DNA of 64,000 bases, from NCBI GenBank assembly GCA_037367355.1, contig CM074704.1, positions 2,356,001 through 2,420,000 of the forward strand, given 5' to 3'. This document shows positions 46,353 to 59,719 of this stretch, piece after piece. The notes beneath the pieces were generated by a model that saw nothing but the letters and a program-made list of their open reading frames with translations, searched no databases and was not told where the DNA came from. This DNA is from Neoscytalidium dimidiatum. Its lineage: Eukaryota > Ascomycota > Dothideomycetes > Botryosphaeriales > Botryosphaeriaceae. A program made the translations under genes and the position numbers. The stretch's first letter is position 1. The number at the start of each line of letters is the position of its first letter.

Positions 46353-48849
46353 TCAAACGGTGAAAGAGCCCTCGAGCACCAAGTCCCTGCTCGAGAAGCC
46401 GACCTTGACGCCGAAGGTGCCGGACGGGACGCTCCACTCCTGGGCGACGACGTCCCAGACGGACAGGTCCCTGCGCGCCAGCTCGAACGTGACCTCCCTG
46501 CTCTCGCCAGCCTCGAGCGCGACCTTGTCGAACCCGCGCAGCTGCTTGACGGGCGTGCCCTCGCCGGCCGACGCGGGCAGCTCGACGTACAGCTGCGGCA
46601 CGGCGGCGCCGGCGACGTCGCCCGTGTTGGTGACGGTGGCGCGCACGCGGTACACCGTCTCCCAGAGGGCCGGGTTGCCGCCGGGGACGACCTCGGCGGT
46701 GGGGGCCGGGACGCCGGCGATCGCGGAGCCGTTCGAGACGGGCGTGATGGCCAGGTCGGCGAGGGAGAAGGTGGTGTAAGAGAGGCCGAAGCCGAACTCG
46801 TACAGGACGGAGAGGTTGTAGTAGTCGAAGTGGCGGTAGTCGATGAGCAGGCGCTCGGTGAAGTCGGCCTGCCACGCGTTGGTGTCGGCGGCGTCCGCGA
46901 CGCTGGTGGTGACGTTGGCGAAGTAGTAATCCGACTCCTGGTGCGCGATCGTGTAGGGCAGCTTGCCCGACGGGTTGACGTCGCCGTAAAGGATGTCGAC
47001 GATGCTGTTGCCGATCTCCTCGCCCGGCAGGTGCGCAGCCAGGATGGCGGTGACATTCTCGTGGTCGGCGAAGGGGAGGAGCGTCAAGCCACCCGAGTTG
47101 GAGATGACGACGGTGTTGCTGCAGTTGGCGGCGATTTGCTCGACGACCTCGTTGCCGTTCCAGTTGACGTTCAGGTCCGTGCGGTCCTCGCCTTCCGCAG
47201 CCCAGGTCTTGACGAAGACGAGGCAGACGTCGGGCTCTGGGTAGATGTTGGTGGCGTAGGAGCCAGAGGTCGTAAGGAGGGTGTTGTTCAGGATATACTG
47301 GACCGAGGCGCCCTCGGCCTTGGCGCGGGTCTTGATGGCCTCGAGGGGAGAAACGACAGAGTGGAAGCGCATGCTACCGGAGCCACCGCCGACAGGGAGA
47401 GTGCCATACTCGTAGTCGGTGCCGTGCGGGTAGAGACCATTGGTCAGATCACCAGCGGCGTTGCCGAAGACGGCGATCTTCTTAGGGTTCTTGAGGGGAA
47501 GAGTGCTGTTGACGTTCTTCAGCAGAACGGAGCCAGCAGCACCGAGCTTGCGGATGTGCTCGCTGTGGTTGCCACGGACGTTGACGGAGACCTCGTCGTT
47601 GAGAGCACCACCGGACTTCCAGGTGTCATACCAGTTGCTCTCAGGCTGAAAGTCGTTGACCGCGGGGTAGGCGCCGGTGGAGGCGTCGACACCGGGGAAA
47701 CCCTCGTCCTGGCCGAGCAGGTAGTAAGGGGTCAAGACACGCTTGACCATGTCGTCGACACGGCTCTCGGGGAATGTGCCGTTCTCAACGGCGTTGGTGA
47801 GGTTGCCGCCGAACCAAGAGGGAACGCCTGGGAGAAGGGGTTGCCAGTTCCAAGCACCGGGCATGGTCATATCAAGACCGGCTTCGACGGAAGCAACGCC
47901 GCTGTGGGTACCCATCCAGTCAGACATGATGTAGCCCTGGAAGCCAAGCTCGGTCTTCAGGATGCCGTTCTGGGTCTTAGAGTTCTGGCAGGCATAGGAC
48001 CCGTTGATGCGGTTGTAGGCGCACATAACACTGGCAACACCGGCGCGGACGGCGTTGGCGAAGGGCCAGACGTAAAGCTCATGGAGAGTACGGTCGTCAA
48101 CATTGGAGGAGACAGACATAACCTCCGCGTCGTTAGGTACGTGGTCGGAGTCGAAGGTGTTGTTGGGGTTGCGCTGAGTCTCCTGTTCGTAGGCAACCCA
48201 GTGCTTAGCGTTGGCCTGAACACCGGTACTCTGGACACCGATGATGGTCTCCTCCATGGCGACACCAGTGAGGTAGGGATCGGGAGAGAAACCTTCCCAG
48301 TTGCGGCCAGCAATGGCACTGCGACCAAGAGGACCAGCGACAGGGCCCAGGAAAATGTGAGCACCCTTGCCACGGAACTCCTCACCAATAAGCTTGCCAC
48401 GCTCATGGATGAGATCCCTGTCCCAGGACGCGGCAGCAGACAGACCAGCAGGGAAAGCGCTGGCATAGTCGGACTGACGGATACCGAGAGGACCGTCCTG
48501 GAGACAGAGGCCCTTGAAGCCGACACGGGCAATGGGCGCGATGTTTCTGGAAAACTGTCAGCAGGTGCGTGGTGGCTCGAGGCGAGAGATAGTCCTACCC
48601 AACGCAGGGACCCGGAGCGCCGGTGAGCAGGCTGACCTTCTCCTCGAGGGTCAGGTTGCTGAGCAGGGCCTCAGCCTTCTCCAGAGCACCAGCCCAACCA
48701 GACAACGAGGCGGAATCAATGCCGGTGATGTTGGGAGAAGGGTAGACGGGAGGGCTCGTGGTGAACAGGGAGTGATCCCAGTCCTGAGCGGCTTCAGCGC
48801 CAGCTACGGCGCCGAGGAGGAGCGCGGCCAAGTTGGTGAGGGGCGCCAT
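46353..48849 (-). CDS. Secreted GH3 beta-glucosidase
   Basis: Hydrolyses cellobiose and other beta-glucosides outside the cell. Two exons (48849-48599, 48546-46353) join in frame to 814 aa. MAPLTNLAALLLGAVAGAEA is a signal peptide. The TIM-barrel domain has VSLLTGAPGPC, LCLQDGPLGIR and NAKHWVAYEQE; GYIMSDWMGTHSG carries the nucleophile Asp (about residue 293). The alpha/beta sandwich includes KIAVFGNAAGD and a long insert. The C-terminus is a fibronectin type III-like domain (from about RVRATVTNTGDVAGAAV). Many NxS/T sites fit glycosylation. A 52-nt intron splits GN-IAPIARVGF. A 598-codon open frame on the opposite strand (46830-48626) is explained by codon bias. Confidence 0.96.
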
Positions 48850-51800
48850 TGTTGCTTATCACGGCTGTTGTCGAGGCTTGCCTTGGGAGGCTCCTCAGCA
48901 GCGAGGGCTCGCGGACTACTTATTCACGGCAAGGCGGGCACGGTTCGGGGAAGAGCGCTCGGATAGGTAGGACACATGGCCGGAGGCATGGCATGCCGTG
49001 AGATGTTTTCACGCACTGATGATGCAGCGGCAGTGTAGCTGACAACGTCACCAGGGTTCTGGAAGAAGCTCGACACGGGGAATGGACCGGGGTGGTGGAT
49101 GCTCGCGGAGGAGCTCGTTCTGGTAAGGCTGCGGAGAGCAGATTGGGAGTGGAGCCCCATGGCGCCTGGTGCGCTGCCGGAAATCTGCCGCGCTCGTGGC
49201 ATACCTTCGCGCTGGTGGTGAGCTCGTCGAGTGATGATGCGGTTGCGGCGCTTCTCGCTGGCAGCACACTTCAACGCAGCCTCTCTGTTGACGGAGGCGA
49301 ATGCTGCGAGCGATAGCAGGGTCCTGAAGCTGCGTAAGTGGCTCCTACAGAGCAACATCCCAAGCTGGCGATCAATTGGCGTGTCAGCGGTCAAGCTGGG
49401 CGCAGAGCCGCAGGCGGAATCTGCCGTTCCAGGCGGTCACGACAAGCTTCTGGCAGGCGTCGCTGATGGCGTCCGTGGCCCGACGGTCGGGGACCTCACG
49501 AGAGAAGAGGCCGCGGCGAGAGGTACCCTGACCAGTTTGCGATGGCATGCAGGGCGCGAGGGCTCAGCGGTCAGGCTCGAGGAGGGCAGTCGGGCCGTTT
49601 GCGAGGCCGAAATTGCGGAACAAGTGCGGGAACCAGACGAGCCGGAGGAGCTGGAGCAGCTGGAGGCCCGGATTCTGACTCTCCATGATTCCCCACTCTC
49701 ACCACACCTTTAGCCTCTTTCCTCTCCTCAGTCGCGCCCTGCACCCCGCCCCATCCCGTTCCTCGTCAAAATCCCGCTTCCGAGCTTCTGCCAGCGGACC
49801 CACCCTCGCCCCCAGCCGGACGCCACGATGGTCGCGTGCCGGGCCAAAAACTACCGATGCGGAGAGGCCACCGCGTGGGGGAGGCGTGACCAGGGCGAGG
49901 ATAATCCGCAGAACGCTCGGCTTTTGTGATGTGATGTGAAGAAAAATGTTGGCGTCCGGGGCTCGGCATCCATCCGCCGCGGCACTTGCGCCATGGCGGC
50001 CGGCAGGCGTCTTGGAGGTTGCTTCTCTTCCTCTTGCACGGGCTTGTGTGAGCGCCAAGTCGAAGCCACCAGCTCTTGACCTCCTGAACTCGCCCTCTCC
50101 ACGCTCGATCCGGCCGGGCGGTGGGCCGGTGGTGATCGTGAGAGAGGGTCGCGGTACCTGACCGTTCCACCGCGTCGGACGTCGGGACAAGACCGGGCGA
50201 GGACCTGGTCGACCCAATCGCAGCCCTGCCGCTGACGACCGGCGGGGAAGCAAGATGCCCACCGCTTGACGTCGTGCAGCATTGTGGCTTGCTGGAGTTG
50301 CCGACGATGTGCCGTCTGGGCCATGGCGAGAGATGCGCCTAGTACTGTCCGTCAAGGCTGGCCGAAGGAAGGTCCATGTCGTGTCGTGTATTCAGTCATG
50401 CTCCGCAGAAGAAACCTGGCAGCGTCGACGCCGGCCCAGCCCCGGTGCCCGTCCTAACCACCGCTGCTGCCCACCCCGGCCGGCGGTAAAGCGGCAATTG
50501 GGTGGTGCCCAGAAATCCGCATGGAAGGGGAAAAAAAAAAAAACACGACCTTAGCCCACAACTCCGGCTGGAAAAGCGCCCGGACCGTCGGAGCCCTGCT
50601 GCTCCAGGCGGCCATTGGGTCTCCGCTGGGAAATGGAGCCGGGGGCATGGAGTCCCCATGATGTTTACTCTAAAAGAGCCGCCTCGTCCCCACTCGGAAC
50701 CTGCCATGGGGAGACACGCTGGTGAGAGACCGGCGTGACGGTCGCTGGCCGTTCCTTGTCCGCAATGGTACATTCGCCGCTCGGGAGGCGTGGCTGATCC
50801 CTATTCCCGCCGATGTGTCCGTCCCGCGACGTACGTCATGCTCCTTCGGCACGCGCGCCTCTTGGGTTGCATCGTGAAATGGACTGTGGAGGTCTGGCGG
50901 AACATCCGGGCGAGTGTGGAAATACAGCCCGTACAATCGTCCTCTTGGCAGTGTGAGCTGAGCTGATGGGAAACGTAACGACTTGTGGGAATGCGGGAAA
51001 CGACTTCCGGAGACGGTGAGGGCCTGTCGAGAGAAAACTGAGGGGAAAAAAAAAACCAAAATAAGTTGAGATTCAACTGTAACTAGATTCAGCTTACCCG
51101 TGGTGTAGAGATGGCCTGGTATGTTTTTGAGGTGTTCGAGCGAGCCTACTGATGAAGTGGAATGCGTGCTTTAGATGAATAGGCCGCCGTCAATGTCTAC
51201 GCCCGAGGAAAATCTTCGGAGCCGACGGATCGTCAGTGAAATAGTACCATTTTTTCCGTCGATGACGGCAGGATGCCATCTTCTATCAGCCTCTAGAACT
51301 GCGAGAGGTTTGTTAGCCAACATTACGTGTGTCTCTGTTGAACGGGCCTGAAGAGACGCCTTGGAGTCTGAGGCATGGTATGTCCGTGCATCATCGCGGC
51401 GGGAGACACCATCACTTCCCGCGAGCTACACCGAAAAGCGCAGCAGAAGAGACGGCGAATGTTAGGGGATGCAGCTGATACTTATATCGCATGCTTCCGT
51501 TGGCTGCACACTTCTTTCCCCACAAGGAAATACCCCATTCTGACTCCCTCCGCATCTGGGGCTACGTTCTCCAAGCAACCCCGGCTAAATGCATTCGCGA
51601 CCAACCAACAATCGATGGATAACCAAAACCCAGTCCGGTCACGAGAGAAGTTCGCAACGCCAAGAGCGCCCGCATCGCCCGCCACGTGTTGTTGAGCATT
51701 CAGGGACAAGGATCCGGCCAGCCACACGACGGATCAACCCCAAAACCAAGATCGACGCCGATACTGGCAAAGGTGAAGGGATAAATGATTCCGACCGACC

Positions 51801-53070
51801 GTTCAGGGCAAGGGGAAGCGCAGCTCGGGAGCGATACTCGGGACGGGTGAATCTTCGATTTGATGCGCGTCCGCGATCGATACGGTACATCAGGTCTGAG
51901 CCATTGTCCTTTGCGCGGACTGCGCACTTCCTTATCTCTCGGGAACATGCGACTCAGACACACAGGGGGCAAAAGGATCAGTGTATCAAAAGGCACGTGG
52001 AGCTGATTCTGTTTGAGAGATAGAGCAATTGCAGCCAATGAAGGATTACTTCCCCCGCTGATCCACCGGAGGAAGAATGCCCAGATCCACCGCTGATGGC
52101 CTTGCCGGATGAGAGGTCTCCCCAATGGAAAACGCATTCGTATTTAATCTGAGTGGATAGTTTATGTAGTCATCCGGATGGAAATATTATTTTTTTTCCC
52201 CCTGAAAGCTTACCAATGGACGACTGCTTTAACCGCACATTTGATGCCTTGGTCCTTGCAATACCTTTGAACCATACCTCAAACCACAATCACAAATACT
52301 ACTGCGCTTGTGTCGTTAAGCCCTGCCACGCAACCGCATACTCATCGTTACTTTTACTCTCCACTGGTCTCAATCGCCGAATGGGCAAACCAGCACCAGA
52401 ACAAAGTCGACTAAGTGACTGCCCTGGAAGCACGAGACAGGAAGGGGGTGCATCCTGATGGCTGCCTAAATTTCGGAGTAAAAGTTTGAACATCTGATGG
52501 TATAGTAAGGCCAAGATGTACTATGGCACAGGAACACAGCTTCGATCTAAGCGAACCGCTGCGTGAACCATTCATTGGCTGAACTTGGTAGACTGTCCCT
52601 CGAAGACCCTGTAACTACTGGTACCAAAACGGAAACCGGCCAGACCCTAGACCACTTGCGGATTTACTCGACTAGTCGACCTATTTAGCAGTGCTATTCG
52701 TCTTCGTACGCGCATGACTTTCCCAGAAAAAGGATATAGTGAAAAAAAAAGGTAAAGGAGTTGTAACCCAAGTGGGAAATCGTCGGAGCGAGGCGGTGGT
52801 CAACCATCGCTAACAGCACTTCACATCACTTCACACACGGTAAACAGATGATGCCATGAAAAGAGAAGACCCCGAACCAAGAAGAGAGATATTATGAACC
52901 ACCTACTGCTCTCCACGGAAAAATCCCCCAGTTCGAATTAATAAAAAGAGAAATACCAATCCCGCTATTCCTATCCTCATAACATCGCACATCAACACAT
53001 AAGTCTTCCAAAACGACCCTCTCCTTCAAAGACTCGGGAAAAAGCTCGACAATCAACACCAACACACCCT
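48850..53070. other. Large intergenic region behind the GH3 gene
   Basis: 4.2 kb between two minus-strand genes; the left part should be the beta-glucosidase promoter. 49-50.7 kb is GC-rich, 51-53 kb is AT-richer unique sequence with A and T runs. Frames of up to 218 codons have no recognisable content. Confidence 0.55.
49087..49110. promoter_or_regulatory. Paired CreA-type sites upstream of GH3 gene
   Basis: CCGGGG (49087-49092) and GCGGAG (49105-49110) both fit the carbon-catabolite repressor consensus SYGGRG and lie 240-260 bp before the start codon. Such sites are common by chance in GC-rich DNA, so support is weak. Confidence 0.3.
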
Positions 53071-56000
53071 CTACTGCTCCCCCTGAGCATCCCCCTTCCC
53101 CTCACAGATCGGACACCTGAACTCCCTGCCGCCCTCTTCGGCCTCGCCGTCCGCCGCGCCATTCGCACTCTTCTTCCCCTTCCCCAAGCACCGCTGATGC
53201 CAAAGGTGCCTGCACGCGAAAACGACCACGTTCCCAACGGCCGGCCCCTCGCCCTCGGATCCCCCGCCGCCCTGCCCCGCCCGCTCCTCCCCATCCTTCA
53301 ACCCATCCGCCTCGACCGCACCCACATCCGCCTTGCCCTTCCCCCTCCGCGCCCTCCCGGCCTCCTCGCTATCCCCCCTGACCAGCCACCTGCCCCGCCT
53401 CTCCCTCTCCCCCCACGCCCTCTTCCTCTCCCACGCATCCCAGATGGCCGCGCCCGCGCCGGGCCCCCACACCCGCCGCCTGCAGCCCTCGCACACCTGG
53501 CCCTTCGGGCGCCACCCGCGCTGGCGGCGCACGTGCGCCTCCTCGACGTGCGCGAACACGTCCTTTTCCAGGAAGCGGTTGGCGAGCGAGATGAGCGTCT
53601 CCTCGAACGTGTAGGCCGCGAAGATGGACGCGAGCACGTTGCGCAGGTCCGCGAGCGAGGGCGACGTGCGCGCGGCGCGGGCGAGGAAGGCGCGGAGGAT
53701 GCGGAGGAAGGAGGGGGAGGGCTGGCCGGCTGCTGCTGCCGCTGTTGCTGCTGGGGATGTTGTTGTCGCGGCCGTGATCGACTGACGCTTTTGCTGCTGC
53801 TGGGCCGCGGCGGTGCGTGCAGCGGCGAGGGCCTGCTGGTGTGCGCTGGGCTTGGAGTCGGACGCTGCCATGCAGGCGAGCAGGGCGCTGAAGGTCTGTT
53901 GGACGTTGCTGCGGAGGCTGTCCGTGATCTTGGTCGTGTCGATCGCCGTGTCGTCAGAAGGACTGCTACTCTTAGCGCTGAGCTGCGTCGCTGCCGTTGA
54001 GACGTTCTTGGTCATCGTAACGGCCGTGTCAATCAGGTCGAGCCACAGTGACTCATCTGTGTCGAGGTCCTTCTCGGTGCCGGTTTCGCCGTTGACTTTG
54101 CGGTTTCTGGTCTCTGTTGGCTTCTTCTTGTTGCGTGTCTGTCCTTGGCATAGCCAAATTCCAATCTTGGTGTACTTGTGTACGGCCTCCAGAAGATCGG
54201 TGGCTGCCTCCTGGGTGTTGGCCTTGTCTGGACTTTCACCTGCTGCGTCCAGCAACCCCACTAGCGCGGTCTCCAAAGTCCCAAGATGCTTGACCAGGCG
54301 GGTCATGGCATCTTGAATCAGGCCATCCTGAGCCATGAGAACGACCGCCGCATCAACTACACCACTGCTCTCCATCGCCGGGAGGACCCTATCGAGCCGT
54401 AGATCACCAGAGCGAAGGAAGCCGACATAGTCGGCAACATGCGTGGGATCGTACTTGCACATGAGCTGAACGTATTGCTCGACGAAACTGGCAGCTGGAA
54501 TTTCCGCAGGCAGAGCTTGCTGAGCAGTCATTGTCTGTTTGTCCGGCTCAAGAAGGGCTCTGAGGAACAAGAACTGAACGTAGGGATCTGCTTCGAGAGA
54601 GTCAAGGACGGGCTTCAAAAGCCCGGGGGCTGAATTCTTCAACGTCCGGGCTGTTTGCGTTGCGTCGATATTTGCGAGGTCTAACGCATGGGCGAGGATG
54701 ACAGCATGCACATCGCTGATCTGCCTCTTGTTCAGGCCCTTGCCATGCCTCAGACAGTCTCTGATGCACTCGAAGACGGCCGGACGATCGTCCGTGTCGT
54801 TGAGGTAAGTCTCAACAAGGCGCGCATATTGCTTTGCGCCGCTGTATACCGATTTTAACACCCGGTAAAAACCTGCCTTTTCGAATAATGGTACGAGCGA
54901 CTCGATATCCGTAGGGTGGTAGACCGAGAGAAGGTACTCCACACTAAGTTGACAGTCGTCTGCGACTGCCTCGGATGGGTAATCGCAGAGGCCTTCAAGC
55001 AATTTGTGAAGTGCACTTCCGGGGAGAATTATGTATTGAGGAAATTTGGGTAGGTTGCGAGCGACGAACATGTACAGGTAGATGGTGTCCACGGGCTCGA
55101 ACTGACCGTCGGACATGACTCCGAGCAGGATATTAAGGATATATTGGCGCGTTGGTTTCCGCCCGGACGAGCGCTCAGACGCTGACACGCCGTTGACAGC
55201 CCCACTTGAGGAGCTCTGATCTCCATTGAGATAAGAGTCCTCGAACGCCTCATTGAGCATGCTCATGAAACTTGGAGTGTCGAATCTAAGAATCGCGCGT
55301 AGGTACGGGAACGAATCGGAAGAGTCGTCATCCGGAAGTGGCTGGAAAATTTCGCCGCTCCCCTTGGGCCATTCCGCAGGCTTGCCGGAGAAGATGTATG
55401 AATAGAGCGCATCTTTAGCTTCATCCGCTTCGTCGTCTAACAAAGGAGCACCACCAGGATAAATACGCCCTGTGAATGTATACGCAAGGTACGGGAAGAT
55501 CTTCATCGCCGACATGAGATAGGGCTCTTCCGCGGCTTCAGTAGCACCGTCGCCCGATAAGAGAACCTTGACTAGAGCGAGCAAGTCAATGAGCGGGGTT
55601 ATGTAGTCCCGCAAGGATCGGGTCCACACGTAGATCAGTGCGTCATACAGACTGTACTGTCTGCACAAGATTGTGACTTGGTTAATGTCAATTGTGGAAG
55701 TGTCCAAATGGCAAATCATCTCCTCGAGTCGACTGGCACGCCCCTGTGACGCGTACTGTGTTATCATGTCCTTGAGGACGTCCGGGGGAACGGATGTTAC
55801 CTCTTCTTCGACGATGTAAGGCTCCAGAACCTCGAAGAACACGTCTTCGAATGAGGCATTCTGGAAGGCCTCGTAGACGTCTTCGAACAAGAAATCCATC
55901 TCTTCCATGCTAAGGCATGCGGAGAAACTTGCTGATGCGAGTTCGAGCACTCGGGAGCGTGCTGCTTCATCATCCGACGGACTCTTCCGGGAGAAGGTGT

Positions 56001-58107
56001 ACTTCAGAGATGCAGATATCATCTCTAGCAGTTTCTCCCGGACCAGAGCATGCCTGGCAGAGTCATCACTAGGCAACCCTACCGTCAACTTATCTGCGTC
56101 CCCATTGTAGTAGGACGTAGCTAACTCAATGGCAGCTATGTAGTCTCCTTCTTCCATGAGAGCGAGGAGCCGATCGGCCCAATTTGATAGCGTACCAATG
56201 GAAACGTCGTTGAAACCCAGTAAGAATAATCGCCCTTTGTAGGCACGAAAGCTCATGTAGAAGGCATCCGCAACGACACCATGCATGGAATCATCTTGCT
56301 CATCCAGTTGTTCCACTACAGCGTGTAACTGGCGTGAGAACAGATCCTGGTGGAAGATGTGTTTTTGAATCAGATCAAACGAGTCTGTCATTCGCAATGA
56401 ATTGTCCTCCAGGATGATGAGACGTTGACTGATTGTAAGAACACCCAGCACAGACCTGCTGATCCATTGCACAGCGACGATCGCTTCTTCTGCTCTCCAG
56501 CGACTGCGAGGTCTGAAGTGGAGAGAAGGTCGTTTGTCCTTCTCCTGGTTGCCCTCTGCCTCCACGTCTAAAACGGTGAGGACGTTTGACCAGCAGTACA
56601 CCAGTTTCGTCTTTGACACAGCCTGCGGGCTCTCGTTCCCCGAACTTTTCAGTTTAACAGCGGGAAACCATGCTAGACATCCGCTCAAAGTACTGTGAGG
56701 GGCAATCTCTTTAGGTCGCGACATTTTGTGTTGCGTCTCGGCTATCGGCGTGGTCGAAACGATCACGAGAAGGTAAGGGGTAAGAAGTGCGGTGAGACCG
56801 AGAGAGTCCGTCGGTTGTTCCACGTTGCCCAATGGCAGCGGCGAAAAGGCAAGTACGGAGCTGGATTTCCGAGGTTGCTCTACAGCATTCGTGGAAGGCG
56901 GATACCTGCCTAGTATCCGAGTGGTTTTCACCGTTCGGCCGACAGCTCCCAAACCTCTGGTAGCAAGATGCGAAAAGGCCATGCCACCTTCGTCTGCTGA
57001 TACGAGCGCGGTATGGCGCGTGCCTAAAAAGCCTAAGTGCAGGACAGCTACGTCTGCAACATGGCCATCATACTGTCTATTTTCCAACTGCCGTTTGTCC
57101 ATGGGCGGAATATGCAAGAATGGCTTCGCAGACCTTGCGATTTCCCAGGTAAAAATGTTTCCAGAAGCATGGCCGCCTGCGACTGTTGTATGATCCGCTG
57201 AAATTGCCAGGGCTGTGATTGCGCCAGATTCGATTGCTGTGAAATGTCAAAACCAAGGAAGCTCCTCACCACGCCGAGATTGCCTACCTTTTGTCCCAGG
57301 CCCTATTATAGATTTCAGAGTCTGATGGTAGTCAAAGACCAGTATCAACCCCTTCGAAGTCCCAATAATGATCGAAGCAGCAACCGCGAGACATGTCGGC
57401 CGGCCAAAATTCCGCTTACCCAGCTCAGAGAAAGCCTGTCCGGATATCTTCTTTAGCTTTGTCCACCGAACGACCTCCCAAGGCGGCTGCGGTGTGTCCG
57501 CCTCATCCTGGTTTTGGAGAAGCTGGCTCGTCAGCGAGGATTGTCTCGAGTGTGGGCCAAAGAAGGCGGGCGAAACTGCTCTTGGAGAGTCGCGTGGAGA
57601 AGATGGTATTCTGGCGGAGAATCTACGTTCGAAAGGTTGCAGGGACGGGGGCCTCTGAGCTCGAGCAAATGACGCGAACGAAGGCGGGACACTACTGCCT
57701 GGGGAAGAGAGTGCGGAGCCCTACGTAGCGTTAGTAGTGAAGCTCGGAAAGTCGGAGGGGCCGCGCACTTGAACCGATGGAGAGTCGTCTGGTGTGGAAA
57801 CGGAACCTTCCGGACTCATGGCATTGTAGGAAGCCTTGCGATGTGGCAGCGAAGGCGCCGGGCTTTCCGATTCGATATCCTGCTGCTCCTTGACCTTGCC
57901 GTAGCCGTGGAAGCTTGTGCCATTGCTGCCGGTACCTGAATCGGCGCGCAGTTCCCTCTGCTCCTCCTCGATGATGTGCCTGAGCTCGGAGGCGGGGGGC
58001 GCGGTTTCTGGCGCGGGATCATGCTGCAGGTTGACCGGGGCTCCGTCAGCAGCTTTGAGGTCTTCGCTGCCACCGCTGACATCGCTGTCTCCGTCTGCGG
58101 AGCTCAT
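53071..58107 (-). CDS. VPS8: Vacuolar protein sorting protein 8 (CORVET subunit)
   Basis: Tethering factor of early endosomes, specific to the CORVET complex and a Rab5/Vps21 effector. Three exons (58107-57769, 57720-57288, 57236-53071) join in frame to 1645 aa. The first about 170 residues are disordered and Ser/Pro-rich. A WD40-like beta-propeller follows (CLAVAASIIIGTSKGLILVF, AITALAISADHTTVAGGHAS), then alpha-solenoid repeats. The C-terminus is a RING-H2-type finger: CEGC, then CRHLWHQRC, then CPIC, with an 89-residue charged Gly/Glu-rich insertion between the first pair and the rest. A low-complexity Gln/Ala stretch lies before the finger. Divergent from an RCR-like gene. Confidence 0.93.
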
Positions 58108-59029
58108 CTGGGTCGCGTCTCGATGCTCATCGCTCCGCCGGCGGGACTATGTGGAGGGCGGGGTTCAATGGCTGGGGAGGTGCGGTGGAAAGCTCTCGGC
58201 AGCAGTGCGGGCAGGACCAAGCGCGCGACTGGTGTTGATGCCTATCTCCGGGGATGGCGCGTTGCCTGGGGCGCGGGGCGAGATGGACGGCGGAAGCGCA
58301 AGGATATTGAGGGTCCTGCGAGCGTGGAGCGACGGCGGCCTTCGCGATTCTGCAGCAGGTGGCGGTGACGATAGCAGAGTGGGCTGCTCAGCTTGCCGGG
58401 AGCTATGTGACTATCGCAGGCGTCAGCTTTCGATTCGAGGCATGCGCACGGGCATGTCAGTCCCAGAGCGCGCTTCCCTGCCAGCTGCCTCTGCCTGCCG
58501 CGCGCCGCTTAATTCCCTGCGCCTTCGCGCCGGAGCTCAGCCACACGCACCTGCCACACGAGCCCATCCGGCCCGCTGCCGGCCCTGGGCTATGGGCCTT
58601 GGTCCCAGGTCGCCGGCCTGTCGCGGCCAAGTCATGCACCTGCCTCGCCCTTCGCTCCCGCCCCTCGATTGCAAGTCCTCATTTCGTTTGCGTATTCTCT
58701 TTCTCTCTCTCTGTAATTTTTTTTTTCTTCTCGTTCTTTCCTCACACTCGCTGCTGCTCTCGCTTCGTCCACTTCTGCCACTGCGCCTCTCAGCGTCGTC
58801 GCCGCAACTTTAAAGTCTCCAACGTCTGACAGTCTTCTCCGCGCCCAGACATCTACTGAAACTCGCTGCGTTCCACGGGCAGCCTCATAGCCGTGTCTTA
58901 GCCACATTGCGACTGCCACTGCCCGCTGCCTCCCACCCTCTTCGTTCTCTTATCGTCCCTTCGTTCTCTTTTTCTTCTGCAGAATACCCTAGAATCCATC
59001 ACCAAACGCCTCTTACGCCTCACGACACC
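58108..59029. promoter_or_regulatory. Divergent promoter, VPS8 / RCR-like gene
   Basis: 922 bp between outward-facing starts. The right part is CT-rich on the + strand (about 58680-58980), typical of fungal promoter and leader sequence. A 298-codon frame across it (57917-58813) has no domain content. Confidence 0.55.
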
Positions 59030-59719
59030 ATGATTCTGCCGCGCCAAGACAACAATAACAACAACGACCCAGTCTTTGAGACTGACGATGAATTCGTCTA
59101 CGATTCCTTCTGGTTCACCAAGGTATGCCTGCCGCGCCACTAGCATCTGCAAGGCTCAACTGACAAGTTGATCTACAGGAAGGAATCATCATTAAATTCG
59201 TCGTGTTCGGAGTCTTTATGCTCATCTTCCTTCTCTGGTTCATCGGAGGCTACATCCACGCCCAGCGTAGGATGAAGAAGGGCCTTGCCCCTCTGGCCTA
59301 CCACAAGGTAGACAACCTCCATCACCCTAATTATGTTGTCGGCAAGCCAGGACTAACGCATGCCGCAGTGGCTTGTCCCGCGGTACCAACGCGCGCGCTT
59401 CGAACCGCAGATGCAAGGCGTTGTCTACTACCAGTACCACAACCCTCAGCAATACTACGCTCCCGGACAAAACGGCTACGCAATGCAAGCTTACCCAGAG
59501 CCACCGCCATTGTACAATGGAGACATGCCACCGACCTACCAGCCACCGCCCGGAGCTTCCAAGGTCGATCCCCAGCAACAGTATGAAGCTCCTCCGGGAC
59601 CACCCCCATCCGGCCCTCAGGCGCCACAGGGCACGCAGCAGACGGGCGTTGTCAGCGATGAGCCCACTCCCCCCGCGCAGGCGCACCACACGGGGAGCTC
59701 CAACCCATTCCGTCTTTAA
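59030..59719 (+). CDS. RCR-like single-pass membrane protein
   Basis: Three exons (59030-59122, 59179-59307, 59369-59719) join in frame to 190 aa. A short Asn/Asp-rich N-terminus is followed by one membrane helix (IIIKFVVFGVFMLIFLLWFI, about 34-55), then YIHAQRRMKKGLAPLAYHKW on the cytosolic side and a long Pro/Gln/Tyr-rich tail with PPxY-like motifs (PPPLY, MPPTYQPP). This is the plan of the fungal RCR family (chitin synthesis regulation, Congo red resistance), which recruit Rsp5-type ubiquitin ligases through PY motifs. The divergent partner VPS8 also serves endosomal sorting. Confidence 0.82.

Noticed and set aside
46830..48626. 598-codon open frame antisense to the GH3 gene
   Set aside because: It mirrors the well-supported beta-glucosidase frame, has Val/Gly/Asp-rich composition expected from reading GC-biased codons backwards, and shows no domain.
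49231..49713. 160-codon frame upstream of the GH3 gene
   Set aside because: Charged, low-complexity translation with no domain, in the expected promoter region; no splice-linked continuation found.
57917..58813. 298-codon frame across the VPS8/RCR-like divergent promoter
   Set aside because: Overlaps VPS8 exon 1 in antisense and then runs through CT-rich leader sequence; no domain content.
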